64,000 nucleotides of DNA from RYN-111 sp963760125 (GCA_963760125.1 CAVXBV010000002.1:1-64000), one strand, 5' to 3'. Numbered from the stretch's first letter, positions 1 to 8,795 are shown. Made by a program: numbers and translations. Notes: a model not told the origin generated them from the sequence alone.

Positions 1-1663
1 CCAGGCGGGGGCAGGCGGGGAAGGTGCAGGTGAGGTCGCGGATCTTCAGGAACCTCGCGATGCGGGGGCTGAAGGGGTAGCTGCTGGTTTCCAGGGGCCG
101 GGTGTCGATCTTGTCGGTACGCAGGCGGCGGTGGGCGCGCGCGAGCGCGTGCAGGGTCCAGCCGCCCTGTCTGCTGCTGGCGGTGCGGGGTGGGCAGCCC
201 AGGGGGCAGTGCGGGCTCTCCCGCTCATACCGGCTGGCGGGGGTGGTGAGGCCGTCGTGGTGGTCCCACGCCGCGCGGTCCAGGGTCTGGTCGTTCCAGA
301 GCCGATCGCTGTCACTGGGCGGCTGGGGCTCGGGCTCGGGGTCGGGATCGGGCTCGGGTGGGTCCGGGGGTCCTGACCCACCGCCGCCGGGGTCGTCGGG
401 CTCATCCGGGGGCTGGTGCCGGAGGTCGATCAGGATCGGCCGGTGCGGACGGAACTCCTCCACCCCGCCGGCTCCGGCTCGGGCTCCGGCACCGGCTCCG
501 GTTCCGGTTCCAGTTCCGGCTCCGGCTCCGGCGAGGGCCTGTGCGGTGAGGTACGCGTGGAGCTGGGTCTCGAGGGTGCTGGTCAGCTGGTCCACGAGCA
601 CTTCGACCTCGCCCGGCTCGACGTCGACTGGATGGACCTCGTCGTTGGGGGCCGGGTCGGGTGGGAGGGTCTCGGGGTCGGGCTCGGGTTCGTGGCGGCT
701 GTGCCCGCACCCCGCCTGCGCCGGGTCGCGGTCACGGTCGGGCGTGTGGTCGGGGGTGTGGTCGGGGGTGTGGGGGGTGTGGGTGTGGCCGTCGACCGCC
801 ACGAGCGTCCCGTCGTGGTCGACGATGACGCGGCGGAGCTCGGCGTGGGTGAGGAGCTCGCGGGCCTCCTGGGCACAGATCAGGCCGAGGCCGGGGATCT
901 CCGCGGGCTCATCGCCGCCTTCGAGGGTGGTGAGGCTGACCACGATCAGGGCCTGCCAGGACGTCGCTCGGGCGCGGCCGCAGACCAGGTCGGTCAGGGC
1001 ATCGAACCGGCGCTGCGCCACGGTGCGGCCGTCCCCAGGCTGCTGCGGGCCGGCGTGGGCGTCGATCGCGGCCCACAGCATCGCGATCTGCCCCTTGCTC
1101 CCCAGCGCGGTGAGGATCGCGTCGTCGTTGAACGCCTCCGTGAGCACCGACCGGTCCTTCTTGGCCTTCTCCCACCGCCGCGCGGCGGCCTCGGGGTCGA
1201 TGACCATGACCGCGGCCTGCGCCGCGAGCCGCACCTGACGCGGCGACCCCACCCCCGACCCCCCCGACCCGGCCGACCCGATCACGAGGTCGATGACCTG
1301 CGCCTGCTGGGCGTCGGTGAGCCCGACACCGCTGATCACGTCCAGCAGCGCCTCGGCGTGCCGGATGCTCCACCCACCCTCAGCGAGGGGCAGCGCGACC
1401 TGCGCCATCACGACCGGGAAGGCCACGAACCGGCGGGCGTGCTCCAGGCGGGTCTGCATCGTGCGGGGGCTCTCACCCAACGCCGGCGCGAGCTCGTCAC
1501 AGGCGTAGTCCCGCATCCCGAACCCCAGGTCCTGGGCGAACGCCACGAGCTCCTGCCGCAGCTGCACCTCCAGCACCGCCTGCTGATCGTGCAGCCGCTC
1601 CAACGCCTCCAACCGCACCGCCGCGCGGCCCAACCGCGACAGGGGTTCAGCGAGCTCCGACAT
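1..1663 (-). CDS. DUF222/HNH endonuclease family protein (3' end outside window)
   Basis: The frame is open without a stop from ATG at 1663 to the left edge, giving about 554 residues; the C-terminus is missing. An N-terminal DUF222 (13E12-type) region spans roughly residues 20-290. It is followed by a low-complexity linker with TPDH repeats near residue 298, an Ala/Gly/Thr dipeptide run near residues 380-392 and a Pro/Asp/Glu-rich stretch. The HNH module is just starting at the edge (CTFPAC near residue 545). Members of this actinobacterial family usually combine DUF222 with a C-terminal HNH nuclease and occur in several copies per genome; the biological target is unknown. A paralogue lies at 58125-59918. 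The ATG sits only 7 bases after a plausible -10 box, so the mRNA may be nearly leaderless. Nuclease activity is inferred from the family. Confidence 0.85.
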   Translation of the reverse strand, partial: MSELAEPLSRLGRAAVRLEALERLHDQQAVLEVQLRQELVAFAQDLGFGMRDYACDELAPALGESPRTMQTRLEHARRFVAFPVVMAQVALPLAEGGWSIRHAEALLDVISGVGLTDAQQAQVIDLVIGSAGSGGSGVGSPRQVRLAAQAAVMVIDPEAAARRWEKAKKDRSVLTEAFNDDAILTALGSKGQIAMLWAAIDAHAGPQQPGDGRTVAQRRFDALTDLVCGRARATSWQALIVVSLTTLEGGDEPAEIPGLGLICAQEARELLTHAELRRVIVDHDGTLVAVDGHTHTPHTPDHTPDHTPDRDRDPAQAGCGHSRHEPEPDPETLPPDPAPNDEVHPVDVEPGEVEVLVDQLTSTLETQLHAYLTAQALAGAGAGTGTGTGAGAGARAGAGGVEEFRPHRPILIDLRHQPPDEPDDPGGGGSGPPDPPEPDPDPEPEPQPPSDSDRLWNDQTLDRAAWDHHDGLTTPASRYERESPHCPLGCPPRTASSRQGGWTLHALARAHRRLRTDKIDTRPLETSSYPFSPRIARFLKIRDLTCTFPACPRL

Positions 1664-1670
1664 ACCCCCA

Positions 1671-1699
1671 ATGCTAGCGCCAATAGAACGCATGAGCAA
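1671..1699 (-). promoter_or_regulatory. Candidate promoter of the DUF222/HNH gene
   Basis: On the minus strand, TTGCTC (1699-1694) and TAGCAT (1676-1671) are separated by exactly 17 bases, a reasonable vegetative -35/-10 pair. The ATG of the downstream gene starts 7 bases after the -10 box, and no Shine-Dalgarno sequence lies between, which fits leaderless or near-leaderless translation. The rest of 1700-1870, up to the divergent kinase gene, shows no gene; TTGACG at 1812 could be part of the kinase promoter but no convincing -10 follows. Confidence 0.4.
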
Positions 1700-1870
1700 C
1701 AGCAAAACGCCTGCTGTGCAAGGAAAGTTAGGCCCAAGGAGTACTCGCGACCTGCCCTGCGAGGGAGATCGCTCGCGGTGTTCACACGATCGCCACCTCC
1801 GGATGCTCCACTTGACGGAAGGACCGGCCGATGCACCTGTCAGCCGATCTTCCCTCGACCCTGGAGCACC

Positions 1871-3286
1871 GTGGCTGTCCTGCGCACCTCGACCTTCCTT
1901 CGCGGCGCGCGCCTGGCCGCTCTCCCCACGATGTACGCCGGCCGTACGGCGCTGGGCGCGGCGAAGAAGGTCGGTGGCGCACCGGCAGAGGCCGTCACCG
2001 CGGAGATCCAGCGGCGAACCGTCGAGCAGCTGTGCCGGACGCTCGGGGAGCTCAAGGGCGGCGCTCTCAAGCTGGGCCAGGCCATGAGCGTCTTCGAGGC
2101 GGTCATGCCCGAGGAGCTCGCGGGGCCCTACCGCGCTGCCCTCAACGCGATGCAGCATGCTGCTCCCCCGCTGCCCACTGCGGTCGTCGAGCGGGTCCTC
2201 ACCGAGGAGCTCGGCGCGGACTGGCGTGAGCGTCTGACCATCGAGCCCAAGCCGGCGGGTGCCGCGAGCATCGGCCAGGTGCACCGCGGGACCTGGGACG
2301 GCCACGACGTGGCGGTGAAGATCCAGTACCCCGGTGTCGCGAAGGCGCTGGTCTCCGATCTCAAGCAGCTGCGCAGGGTGGCCAAGCTGCTGAGCGTTCT
2401 CGGCTCGCTGGCCGACGCGACCGGTCTGGTCGACGAGCTCACCGAACGGCTCACCGAGGAGCTGGACTACACCCTCGAGGCCGCCAACCAGGAGGCGTTC
2501 GCCCTCGCCTTCCTCGACGACCCGCTGGTCGTCGTACCCCAGGTCCTGCACGCCACCACCAAGGTGCTCATCACCGACTGGCTCGAGGGTGAGCCGCTGT
2601 CGAAGCGGATCCACGACGACGCCCTCACCCAGCCCGAGCGCGACCGGATCGGCGCCTCGCTCGTGCACGTCATCTACGCCGGCCCCGAGCTCACCGGGCT
2701 GATGCACGCCGATCCGCACCCCGGCAACTTCATGCTGCTGCCCGACGGCCGAGTGGGCGTCCTGGACTTCGGCGCCGTGAAGCGCCTGCCCGGAGGGATC
2801 CCGGCGCCGCTCGGACGCAACGCCGCCCTCGTGCTGGGGGACCGCCAGGACGAGCTGCGCCGGACGATGGTTGAGCTGGGCTTCTTGCCCGACGACGCGC
2901 CGGTCACCGCTCAAGACCTCGCCGACTACTGCTCCAGCGTCAGCGAGCCGTTCCGCCACGACACGTTCACCTTCACCCGCTCCTGGTTGCGCACGGAGGC
3001 GGTCAAGCTCGCCAACCCTCGGTCCTCCACGCACACCGCGGCCAAGCACCTGAACCTTCCGGCGGAGTACCTCATGATCCACCGGGTGGCGCTCGGGATG
3101 ATCGGGCTGCTCTGCCAGCTCGAAGCGACCGTCCCGACGCGTCACCTGGAGATCCGCTGGTCGCCGGGCTTCCGCGCGACGATCGCCGAGGACCTCGGTG
3201 TGGACCCCCACGACCTGCTGGCCGAGTCCACCGCCCTGCTCTCCGGGATGTACGGCGCGTTCGCCGACCTGCCTACTGCTGGCTGA
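1871..3286 (+). CDS. AarF/UbiB (ABC1) family atypical protein kinase
   Basis: 471-residue ABC1-type kinase. Family landmarks appear in order: the KxGQ motif (LKLGQAMS, about residue 60), the Ala-rich loop (AGAASIGQVH), a VAIK-like lysine (AVKIQYPG), HADPHPGNF as catalytic loop and LDFGAVK as the DFG metal-binding motif. UbiB/AarF proteins are linked to isoprenoid-quinone or lipid metabolism as ATPases; actinobacteria make menaquinone rather than ubiquinone, so the substrate here is unknown. The GTG at 1871 is preferred: an upstream GGAG fits, and residues upstream of it look non-coding although the frame stays open to about 416. The 3' end overlaps the convergent HEAT-repeat gene by 14 bases. 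Confidence 0.85.
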   Translation: MAVLRTSTFLRGARLAALPTMYAGRTALGAAKKVGGAPAEAVTAEIQRRTVEQLCRTLGELKGGALKLGQAMSVFEAVMPEELAGPYRAALNAMQHAAPPLPTAVVERVLTEELGADWRERLTIEPKPAGAASIGQVHRGTWDGHDVAVKIQYPGVAKALVSDLKQLRRVAKLLSVLGSLADATGLVDELTERLTEELDYTLEAANQEAFALAFLDDPLVVVPQVLHATTKVLITDWLEGEPLSKRIHDDALTQPERDRIGASLVHVIYAGPELTGLMHADPHPGNFMLLPDGRVGVLDFGAVKRLPGGIPAPLGRNAALVLGDRQDELRRTMVELGFLPDDAPVTAQDLADYCSSVSEPFRHDTFTFTRSWLRTEAVKLANPRSSTHTAAKHLNLPAEYLMIHRVALGMIGLLCQLEATVPTRHLEIRWSPGFRATIAEDLGVDPHDLLAESTALLSGMYGAFADLPTAG

Positions 3287-3704
3287 GCCGCATGCGGGCG
3301 CGCTCCGCAGCGGCGCGGACCCTCGGGACCGGGTCGTCGTGCAGCGGGGCGAGGGCCTCGAGGGCTTCGTCCAGCCGGTGCGCCGCCACCACCTTGGCGG
3401 CCATCTCCCGACACCGCCAGGACTCGTCGCCCAGAGCGGCGACGACGGCGTGGACCGCCCGCTGCTCCCAGACGTGCAGCAGCCCACGCAGGGCCCACAC
3501 GCGCGGCCACCTGCCGTCGAGGCCCCCTTCGTGGCCCGCCAGCACCCCGTCGACCGCCGGACCGGCCAGGACGCGCAGGAACGCCACGTCCACCGGCTGA
3601 TCCGCGAGGACAGCCAGGCAACGATCGACGACCTCCTCGGTACCGACCCTGGCCGCCTCGCCCCGGACGCTCGCCCGCGGCGTCACTCCCCAGGCGCCGG
3701 CCAT
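3273..3704 (-). CDS. HEAT-repeat domain protein
   Basis: 143 residues, almost all alpha-helical in composition, with Arg/Ala/Leu-rich repeats such as VVAALGDESWRCREMAAKVV and ALAPLHDDPVPRVRAAAER that match PBS-lyase-type HEAT repeats near the C-terminus. Such repeats act as protein-binding scaffolds; no catalytic motif is visible. It lies 4 bases downstream of pth on the same strand and may be the last gene of the glmU-prs-rplY-pth transcript. Its stop overlaps the convergent kinase gene. The function is unknown. Confidence 0.65.
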   Translation of the reverse strand: MAGAWGVTPRASVRGEAARVGTEEVVDRCLAVLADQPVDVAFLRVLAGPAVDGVLAGHEGGLDGRWPRVWALRGLLHVWEQRAVHAVVAALGDESWRCREMAAKVVAAHRLDEALEALAPLHDDPVPRVRAAAERARMRLSQQ

Positions 3705-3708
3705 GACG

Positions 3709-4290
3709 TCAGGGCAGGTCGACGTGGAAGGTGTTCTGGGCCGTCTCGAGCGGCCCGGTGAGCAGCGCCTCCACCGCGTCCGCAGCCCGGTCCACGAGGA
3801 ACGGCAGCTCCTTCTTCTCCACGCCGCTGAAGTCCTTGAGCACGAAGTCGGCGGGGTCCTGCCGACCGGGGGGCCGCCCGACGCCGAAGCGGACCCGTAG
3901 GTACTCCTTGGTGCCCAGCGCGGAGGTGATCGACCGCAAGCCGTTGTGCCCGTTGTCGCCGCCGCCGCGCTTGAGGCGCAGGGCCGCGAACGGCACGTCG
4001 AGCTCGTCGTGCACGACGACGATCCGCTCGACCGGCACCTTGAAGAAGTCCCGCAGGCTCGCGGTGGGCCCGCCGGACAGGTTCATGTACGTCTTGGGCT
4101 TGGCCAGCACCACCCGCTGACCGGCGAGCCGGCCCTCGACGACGTCCGCCCGGCCCTTGTGGGCCTTGAAGCGGGCCCCGGCGCGCTCACCAAGAAGGTC
4201 CAGCACGAAGAAGCCGGCGTTGTGTCGGTTCGCGGCGTACGACGGTCCGGGATTGCCGAGGCCGACGACCAGGAACAGGTCGTCGGCCAC
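3709..4290 (-). CDS. pth: Peptidyl-tRNA hydrolase
   Basis: 193 residues, the usual length. The enzyme cleaves the ester bond of peptidyl-tRNAs released from stalled ribosomes and so recycles tRNA. The N-terminus carries VVGLGNPG and NRHNAG with the catalytic His (about residue 23). KPKTYMNLSGG, HDELDVPF and GGGDNGHNGLRSI supply the remaining conserved Asn and Asp residues. The order glmU-prs-rplY-pth is widely conserved in actinobacteria and couples nucleotide/cell-wall precursor supply with translation genes. The rplY stop lies 27 bases upstream, so co-transcription is likely. Confidence 0.97.
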   Translation of the reverse strand: MADDLFLVVGLGNPGPSYAANRHNAGFFVLDLLGERAGARFKAHKGRADVVEGRLAGQRVVLAKPKTYMNLSGGPTASLRDFFKVPVERIVVVHDELDVPFAALRLKRGGGDNGHNGLRSITSALGTKEYLRVRFGVGRPPGRQDPADFVLKDFSGVEKKELPFLVDRAADAVEALLTGPLETAQNTFHVDLP

Positions 4291-4317
4291 GGGCGTGCTC
4301 CTGAGCTGGTGGGCTGT

Positions 4318-4989
4318 CTACGCCTCGGCGGGCGCGTCGCCAGACTCGGCAGCGTCCTGGTCGGAGGCGTCCTCGGACGGCTCCTCGTCGGCGGCCGGTG
4401 GTGCCAGCTCGGCGGCGGCGGCGTCGAGCTCGGCCTCGATGGCCTCCGCGGTCGGCGCCGCGAGGATCTGGACGACAACCTGATCGGCCGTGCCGATGAG
4501 GGTGGTCCCCTTCGGCAGGGCGACGTCGCCGGCGCTGATGGACGAGCCCGCGCTGAGGCCGGCGATGTCGACCTCGACACCGGTCGGCAGGTGGGTCGCC
4601 TCGGCCTCGACCGACAGCGTGGTCATCTGCAGGTCGACGATCGTGTCCGGACCGGCCGCACCGACAAGCGTGACGGGCACGTCGATCGTGACCTTCTCGC
4701 CCTTGCGCACGGCGACGAGGTCGACGTGCTCGAGGGTGCGCTTGATGGGGTCGCGCACGACGACCTTGGGGAGGGCGAGCTGGTCGCCGTCCTCGGTCTG
4801 CAGCGTCAGCAGGACGTTGCTGTCCGCCTTGAGCGCGAGCATCAGCTCGTGACCCGGCAGGGCGAAGTGGCGCGGCTTGTCGCCGTGGCCGTAGAGCACT
4901 GCGGGAACCTTGCCGGCACGACGGGTCCGGCGGGCCGGGCCCTTGCCGAACTCGGTGCGCGACTCGGCAAGGATGCGGACCTCGGACAC
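4318..4989 (-). CDS. rplY: 50S ribosomal protein L25/general stress protein Ctc
   Basis: 223 residues when read from the GTG at 4989. This start is chosen because GAGGAG lies just upstream (AGGAGTACCGCC before GTG); an in-frame TTG at 5004 has no such support. The N-terminal L25 domain binds 5S rRNA, with LAESRTEFGKGPARR and VPAVLYGHGDKPRH typical of the family. It is followed by the TL5/Ctc C-terminal beta domain (VPVTLVGAA, HLPTGVEVDI). The tail from about residue 185 is rich in Glu, Asp, Ala and Pro, common in actinobacterial L25. It sits between prs and pth in a conserved operon. Confidence 0.95.
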   Translation of the reverse strand: MSEVRILAESRTEFGKGPARRTRRAGKVPAVLYGHGDKPRHFALPGHELMLALKADSNVLLTLQTEDGDQLALPKVVVRDPIKRTLEHVDLVAVRKGEKVTIDVPVTLVGAAGPDTIVDLQMTTLSVEAEATHLPTGVEVDIAGLSAGSSISAGDVALPKGTTLIGTADQVVVQILAAPTAEAIEAELDAAAAELAPPAADEEPSEDASDQDAAESGDAPAEA

Positions 4990-5113
4990 GGCGGTACTCC
5001 TCAAAGCGGTGCAGATGGTGGGGCGCCCCGCCGTGAGACGGGGGAAGCGGTAGGCGCCACGAGGCGCGAGGGAAGAGTCTAGCGGACGTGCGGCGCTGCC
5101 CCCGCGGAGATGA

Positions 5114-6094
5114 TCAGGCGGCGCCGTCGAACAGGCTGGTGACCGACCCGTCTTCGAAGACCTCGCGGATCGCGCGCGCGATCAGCGGCGCGATCGAGAG
5201 CACCGTGAGCTTGTCGAAGTGGGCGTCGGCGGGTACCGGCAGGGTGTTGGTGATGATCGTCTCGGTGACCCTGGAGTTCTTCAGCCGATCGATCGCCGGA
5301 CCCGACAGCACCCCGTGCGTCGCGGTGATGATGACGTCCGAGGCACCGGCGGCGAACAGGACGTCGGCCGCCTTGGTGATGGTGCCGCCGGTGTCGATCA
5401 TGTCGTCGACGAGGACGCAGACGCGGCCCTCGACGTCACCGACGACGCGGTTCGCGACGACCTCGTTGGCGACCATCGGGTCGCGCGTCTTGTGGATGAA
5501 GGCCAGCGGGCAGCCACCCATCCGGTCCGACCAGCGCTCCGAGACGCGGACCCGGCCCGCGTCCGGGGACACGATCGTCATGTTGGACGTGTCGTACCTC
5601 GCCGCGACGTAGTCGGCGAGCAGCGGCAGTGCGAACAGGTGGTCCACCGGACCGTCGAAGAAGCCCTGGATCTGGGCGGTGTGCAGGTCGACGCTCATGA
5701 GCCGGTCAGCGCCCGCGGTCTTGAACATGTCGGCGATCAGCCGCGCGCTGATCGGCTCGCGGCCGCGGTGCTTCTTGTCCTGACGGGCGTAGGGGTAGAA
5801 CGGCATCACCACGGTGATCCGCTTGGCTGAGGCGCGCTTGAGCGCGTCGACCATGAGCAGCTGCTCCATCACCCAGGTGTTGATGGGGGCTGCGTGGCTC
5901 TGCATGACGAAGGCGTCGCACCCACGGACCGACTCCTCGAACCGGACGAAGATCTCGCCGTTCGCGAAGTCGTACGCCGCCGTCGGCACCGGCTGGCACC
6001 CGAGCTCTGCGCCGACCTCCTCCGCGAGCTCGGGAGCGGCTCGCCCGGTGAAGAGCATGAGGTTCTTGACGCTGTCGATCTCGAGGCCGGTCAT
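5114..6094 (-). CDS. prs: Ribose-phosphate pyrophosphokinase (PRPP synthetase)
   Basis: 326 residues from ATG at 6094. The enzyme makes PRPP from ribose 5-phosphate and ATP for purine, pyrimidine, histidine, tryptophan and NAD synthesis. Visible signatures are FANGEIFVRFEESVRG, the flexible-loop YARQDKKHRGREPIS, the metal-binding region SVDLHTAQIQGFF, and the PRPP-binding loop VLVDDMIDTGGTITKAAD. The start codon forms an ATGA overlap with the glmU stop, so translation is coupled to glmU. About 125 bases without an evident gene separate it from rplY downstream. Confidence 0.97.
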   Translation of the reverse strand: MTGLEIDSVKNLMLFTGRAAPELAEEVGAELGCQPVPTAAYDFANGEIFVRFEESVRGCDAFVMQSHAAPINTWVMEQLLMVDALKRASAKRITVVMPFYPYARQDKKHRGREPISARLIADMFKTAGADRLMSVDLHTAQIQGFFDGPVDHLFALPLLADYVAARYDTSNMTIVSPDAGRVRVSERWSDRMGGCPLAFIHKTRDPMVANEVVANRVVGDVEGRVCVLVDDMIDTGGTITKAADVLFAAGASDVIITATHGVLSGPAIDRLKNSRVTETIITNTLPVPADAHFDKLTVLSIAPLIARAIREVFEDGSVTSLFDGAA

Positions 6095-7485
6095 GCGGGT
6101 CCATTCCCCTTGGCGGGGCGCTTGCGCGCGACCCATCCGTCGATGTTCTTCTGCTTCTCCCGGGCCACGGCGAGGGCGCCGGCCGGGACGTCTGTGGTGA
6201 TCGTCGAACCGGCTGCCGTGTAGGCGCCAGTCCCGATGCTGACCGGTGCGACCAGGCTGTTGTTGCCACCGACCTTGGCGTCGTCACCGATGGTCGTGCG
6301 GTGCTTGGCCACGCCGTCGTAGTTGAACGTGATCGTCCCGGCGCCGATGTTGCTGCGCTCCCCCACGGTGGTGTCCCCGACGTAGGACAGGTGCGGCACC
6401 TTCGCGTCGGCCCCGATCTCCGACTGCTTGGTCTCGACGTACGCCCCGACCTTGGCGCGCGCGCCGAGGACGGTGCCGGGCCGCAGGTAACTGAACGGGC
6501 CGACCGTCGCGCCCTCGCCGATGACCGCGCCGTTGACCTCGCTGCGCAGGACGCGCGCGCCGGCCTGCACCACGGTGTCGGTGAGCGTGGTGTCAGGGCC
6601 GACGACGGCGTCCCGCGCGATCGTGGTGGCGCCGTGCAGCCGGGTGTTGGGGGCGATCGTCACGTCGGGCTCGACCTGCACGTCGGCGTCGATCCACGTC
6701 GTCGAGGGGTCGAGGATCGCGACCCCGGAGCGCATCAGGTCGCGGTTGCGCCGGTCGCGGAGAACCGCCGCGAGCTCGGCGAGCTGGACGCGGTCGTTGA
6801 CGCCCCGGGTCTCGTCCGGGTCGGGGCAGACGTGCGCGACGACGGCGCGCCCCTCGCCGCGGTGCATCCCGACGACATCTGTGAGGTACTGCTCGCCCTG
6901 GGCGTTGTCGGTGGTGAGGCGCCCCAGCGCGTCCCGCAGGTGAGTGGCGTCGAAGGCGTAGACGCTGGTGGCCACCTCGTCGATGAGCAGCGTGCTCTCA
7001 TCGGCGTCCTTGTGTTCCACGACGCGAGCGACCTGGTCGCCCTCGCGCACGACGCGGCCGTACCCGGTGGGGTCGGCGACCCGGGCCGTCAGCAGCGTCG
7101 TGGCCGCGCCCGCGTCGGTGTGCGTGCGGACGAGTGCGTCCAGGGTGGGTCGGCTGAGCAGCGGGGCGTCCCCCGGGACGACCACGACGGTCCCGTCGAA
7201 CCCCGGCAGGGTGTCGAGGGCGACGCGCACGGCGTGACCCGTGCCGTCCTGCGTCTCCTGGACCACCGCGCGGGCCGCGCCGGTCAGCGACGCCGTGACC
7301 TGCTCACGCGCGTGACCGACGACCACGAGCAGGTGCTCGGGGCCGAGGAGACCGGCGGTGTGCAGGACGTGGCCGAGCATCGTGCGGCCACCGAGGGCGT
7401 GCAGCACCTTGGGGGTGGCGCTCCTCATGCGGGTGCCCTCGCCCGCGGCCAGGACGATCACAGCAACGGGTCGCGCGGACGGCAC
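6091..7485 (-). CDS. glmU: Bifunctional GlcNAc-1-P uridyltransferase / glucosamine-1-P acetyltransferase
   Basis: 464 residues from GTG at 7485. It catalyses the last two steps to UDP-GlcNAc, the peptidoglycan precursor. The N-terminal pyrophosphorylase domain has VLAAGEGTRMRSATPKVLH, and the C-terminal left-handed beta-helix acetyltransferase domain has repeated hexapeptides and HLSYVGDTTVGERSNIGAG with NYDG. The GTG is preferred because the in-frame upstream extension runs through the tRNA-Gln gene. A short GGGAG-like ribosome site precedes GTG. It leads the glmU-prs-rplY-pth operon. Confidence 0.96.
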   Translation of the reverse strand: MPSARPVAVIVLAAGEGTRMRSATPKVLHALGGRTMLGHVLHTAGLLGPEHLLVVVGHAREQVTASLTGAARAVVQETQDGTGHAVRVALDTLPGFDGTVVVVPGDAPLLSRPTLDALVRTHTDAGAATTLLTARVADPTGYGRVVREGDQVARVVEHKDADESTLLIDEVATSVYAFDATHLRDALGRLTTDNAQGEQYLTDVVGMHRGEGRAVVAHVCPDPDETRGVNDRVQLAELAAVLRDRRNRDLMRSGVAILDPSTTWIDADVQVEPDVTIAPNTRLHGATTIARDAVVGPDTTLTDTVVQAGARVLRSEVNGAVIGEGATVGPFSYLRPGTVLGARAKVGAYVETKQSEIGADAKVPHLSYVGDTTVGERSNIGAGTITFNYDGVAKHRTTIGDDAKVGGNNSLVAPVSIGTGAYTAAGSTITTDVPAGALAVAREKQKNIDGWVARKRPAKGNGPA

Positions 7486-7577
7486 GCAGGCTCCCAGCGA
7501 GGTCGCGGGCGGACAGGGGTGCGGGGAAGTCGTCGGCAGGGCCGACGCGCTGATGCTACCGGGGCGTGCGCGTGCTG

Positions 7578-7650
7578 CTCCGCCCCCAGGACTCGAACCC
7601 GGACTTGAGACCACCAAAAGGTCCAGTGCTGCCAATTACACCAAGGCGGA
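7578..7650 (-). tRNA. tRNA-Gln (anticodon UUG)
   Basis: The minus strand folds as a complete cloverleaf. The acceptor TCCGCCT pairs with GGGCGGA, the anticodon stem GGACC/GGTCT encloses loop TTTTGGT (anticodon TTG), and the T arm is CCGGG-TTCGAGT-CCTGG, with discriminator G at 7578. CCA is not encoded. It stands upstream of glmU, 92 bases before its GTG. Confidence 0.95.
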
Positions 7651-7695
7651 AGGCGTCGCGAGGCGACGTCGGCGACCAGTCTGCCGCACCCCGCT

Positions 7696-7745
7696 TCCCC
7701 GGTCCGCCAGGCCACCCGCCTCCCCGGTCCGCCAGGCCACCCGCC
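7696..7745. repeat. Perfect 25-bp tandem duplication in the tRNA-Gln/desaturase intergenic region
   Basis: Bases 7696-7720 and 7721-7745 are identical (TCCCCGGTCCGCCAGGCCAC followed by CCGCC) and directly adjacent. The unit does not encode anything obvious and lies upstream of both divergent transcripts, between the tRNA-Gln 5' end and the desaturase operator. Confidence 0.9.
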
Positions 7746-7771
7746 GTTCGGGGCCGACCGGGGCTACGGAG

Positions 7772-7793
7772 CCGTAAGTTACGGTGACGTAAC
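7772..7793 (+). promoter_or_regulatory. Overlapping palindromic operator before the desaturase/TetR operon
   Basis: Two inverted repeats share sequence: CCGTAA-G-TTACGG (7772-7784) and GTTACG-GTGA-CGTAAC (7778-7793). Both are perfect in their arms. They lie 24 bases before the desaturase ATG, where a bound repressor would block transcription or early elongation. The co-transcribed TetR protein (8792-9400) is the obvious candidate ligand-responsive repressor; this assignment is inference from position and symmetry. Confidence 0.65.
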
Positions 7794-7817
7794 CCGAGTA
7801 CCCCCGCAAGGAGCCGC

Positions 7818-8795
7818 ATGACCGAGACCCTCGACGCGCCCGTCACCACCATCGAGTACGACGCGGACGAGTCCCGGCCGCTGCAGGCGGTGCCGGGCAC
7901 CGGGTTCAAGGCGCGCGCCGAGCAGGTCGCCCTCGGCATCTTCATCGTCGTGCCGATCCTGGGCGTCCTCGCCAGCGGCCTCGTGCTCTGGGGCAGCGGC
8001 CTGAGCTGGGTGGACGTGGCGCTGTTCGCGGTGTTCTACGTGGTGACGCTGCACGGCATCACCGTCGGCTTCCACCGCTACTTCACCCACGGCTCCTTCA
8101 AGGCCAAGCGGCCGCTGCGGATCGCCCTCGCGATCGCCGGCCAGATGGCCATCCAGGGCCCGGTGACCCGCTGGGTCGCCGATCACCGCCGGCACCACGC
8201 CTACAGCGACTCCGACGGCGACCCGCACTCCCCGTGGCGGTACGGCGGGGGCGTCAAGGGCCTCACCAAAGGCCTGCTGCACGCGCACGTGCTGTGGCTG
8301 TTCGACACCGAGCAGACCGACCAGAAGCGCTTCACTCCCGACCTGCTCGCGGACCGCGACGTCGCCAAGGTGTCCCGCCAGTTCCCGCTCTGGGTCGCGG
8401 TGTCGCTCCTGGCTCCGGCGGTCCTCGGTGGGCTGATCAGCTGGTCCTGGATGGGCGTGCTGACCGCGTTCTTCTGGGCGTCCGTGATCCGCGTGGGGCT
8501 GCTGCACCACATCACCTGGTCGATCAACTCCATCTGCCACACCTGGGGTGCCCGTCCGTTCCAGACCAAGGACCGCGCCGTCAACGTCTGGTGGCTGGCC
8601 GCGTTCTCGGGGGGCGAGAGCTGGCACAACCTGCACCACGCCGACCCGACCTGCGCCCGTCATGGCGTCGACAAGGGCCAGGTCGACACCAGCGCCCGGA
8701 TCATCCGCTGGTTCGAGCGGGCCGGGTGGGCCTGGGACGTCCGGTGGCCCAAGGCCGAGCGGCTCGCCAAGCGCCGTACCGCCGCTGCGGCGTGA
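7818..8795 (+). CDS. Membrane fatty-acid (acyl-CoA/acyl-lipid) desaturase
   Basis: 325 residues with the three histidine boxes of the integral-membrane diiron desaturases: HRYFTH (HxxxxH, about residue 91), HRRHH (about 128) and HNLHH (about 275). Hydrophobic stretches near residues 40-80 and 190-230 suit membrane segments flanking the cytosolic active site. The family inserts a cis double bond (usually delta-9) into saturated acyl chains using O2 and an electron donor. AAGGAG stands 7 bases before ATG. The stop overlaps the TetR start (GTGA), so the two are translated together, implying autoregulated control of membrane unsaturation. Confidence 0.93.
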   Translation: MTETLDAPVTTIEYDADESRPLQAVPGTGFKARAEQVALGIFIVVPILGVLASGLVLWGSGLSWVDVALFAVFYVVTLHGITVGFHRYFTHGSFKAKRPLRIALAIAGQMAIQGPVTRWVADHRRHHAYSDSDGDPHSPWRYGGGVKGLTKGLLHAHVLWLFDTEQTDQKRFTPDLLADRDVAKVSRQFPLWVAVSLLAPAVLGGLISWSWMGVLTAFFWASVIRVGLLHHITWSINSICHTWGARPFQTKDRAVNVWWLAAFSGGESWHNLHHADPTCARHGVDKGQVDTSARIIRWFERAGWAWDVRWPKAERLAKRRTAAAA

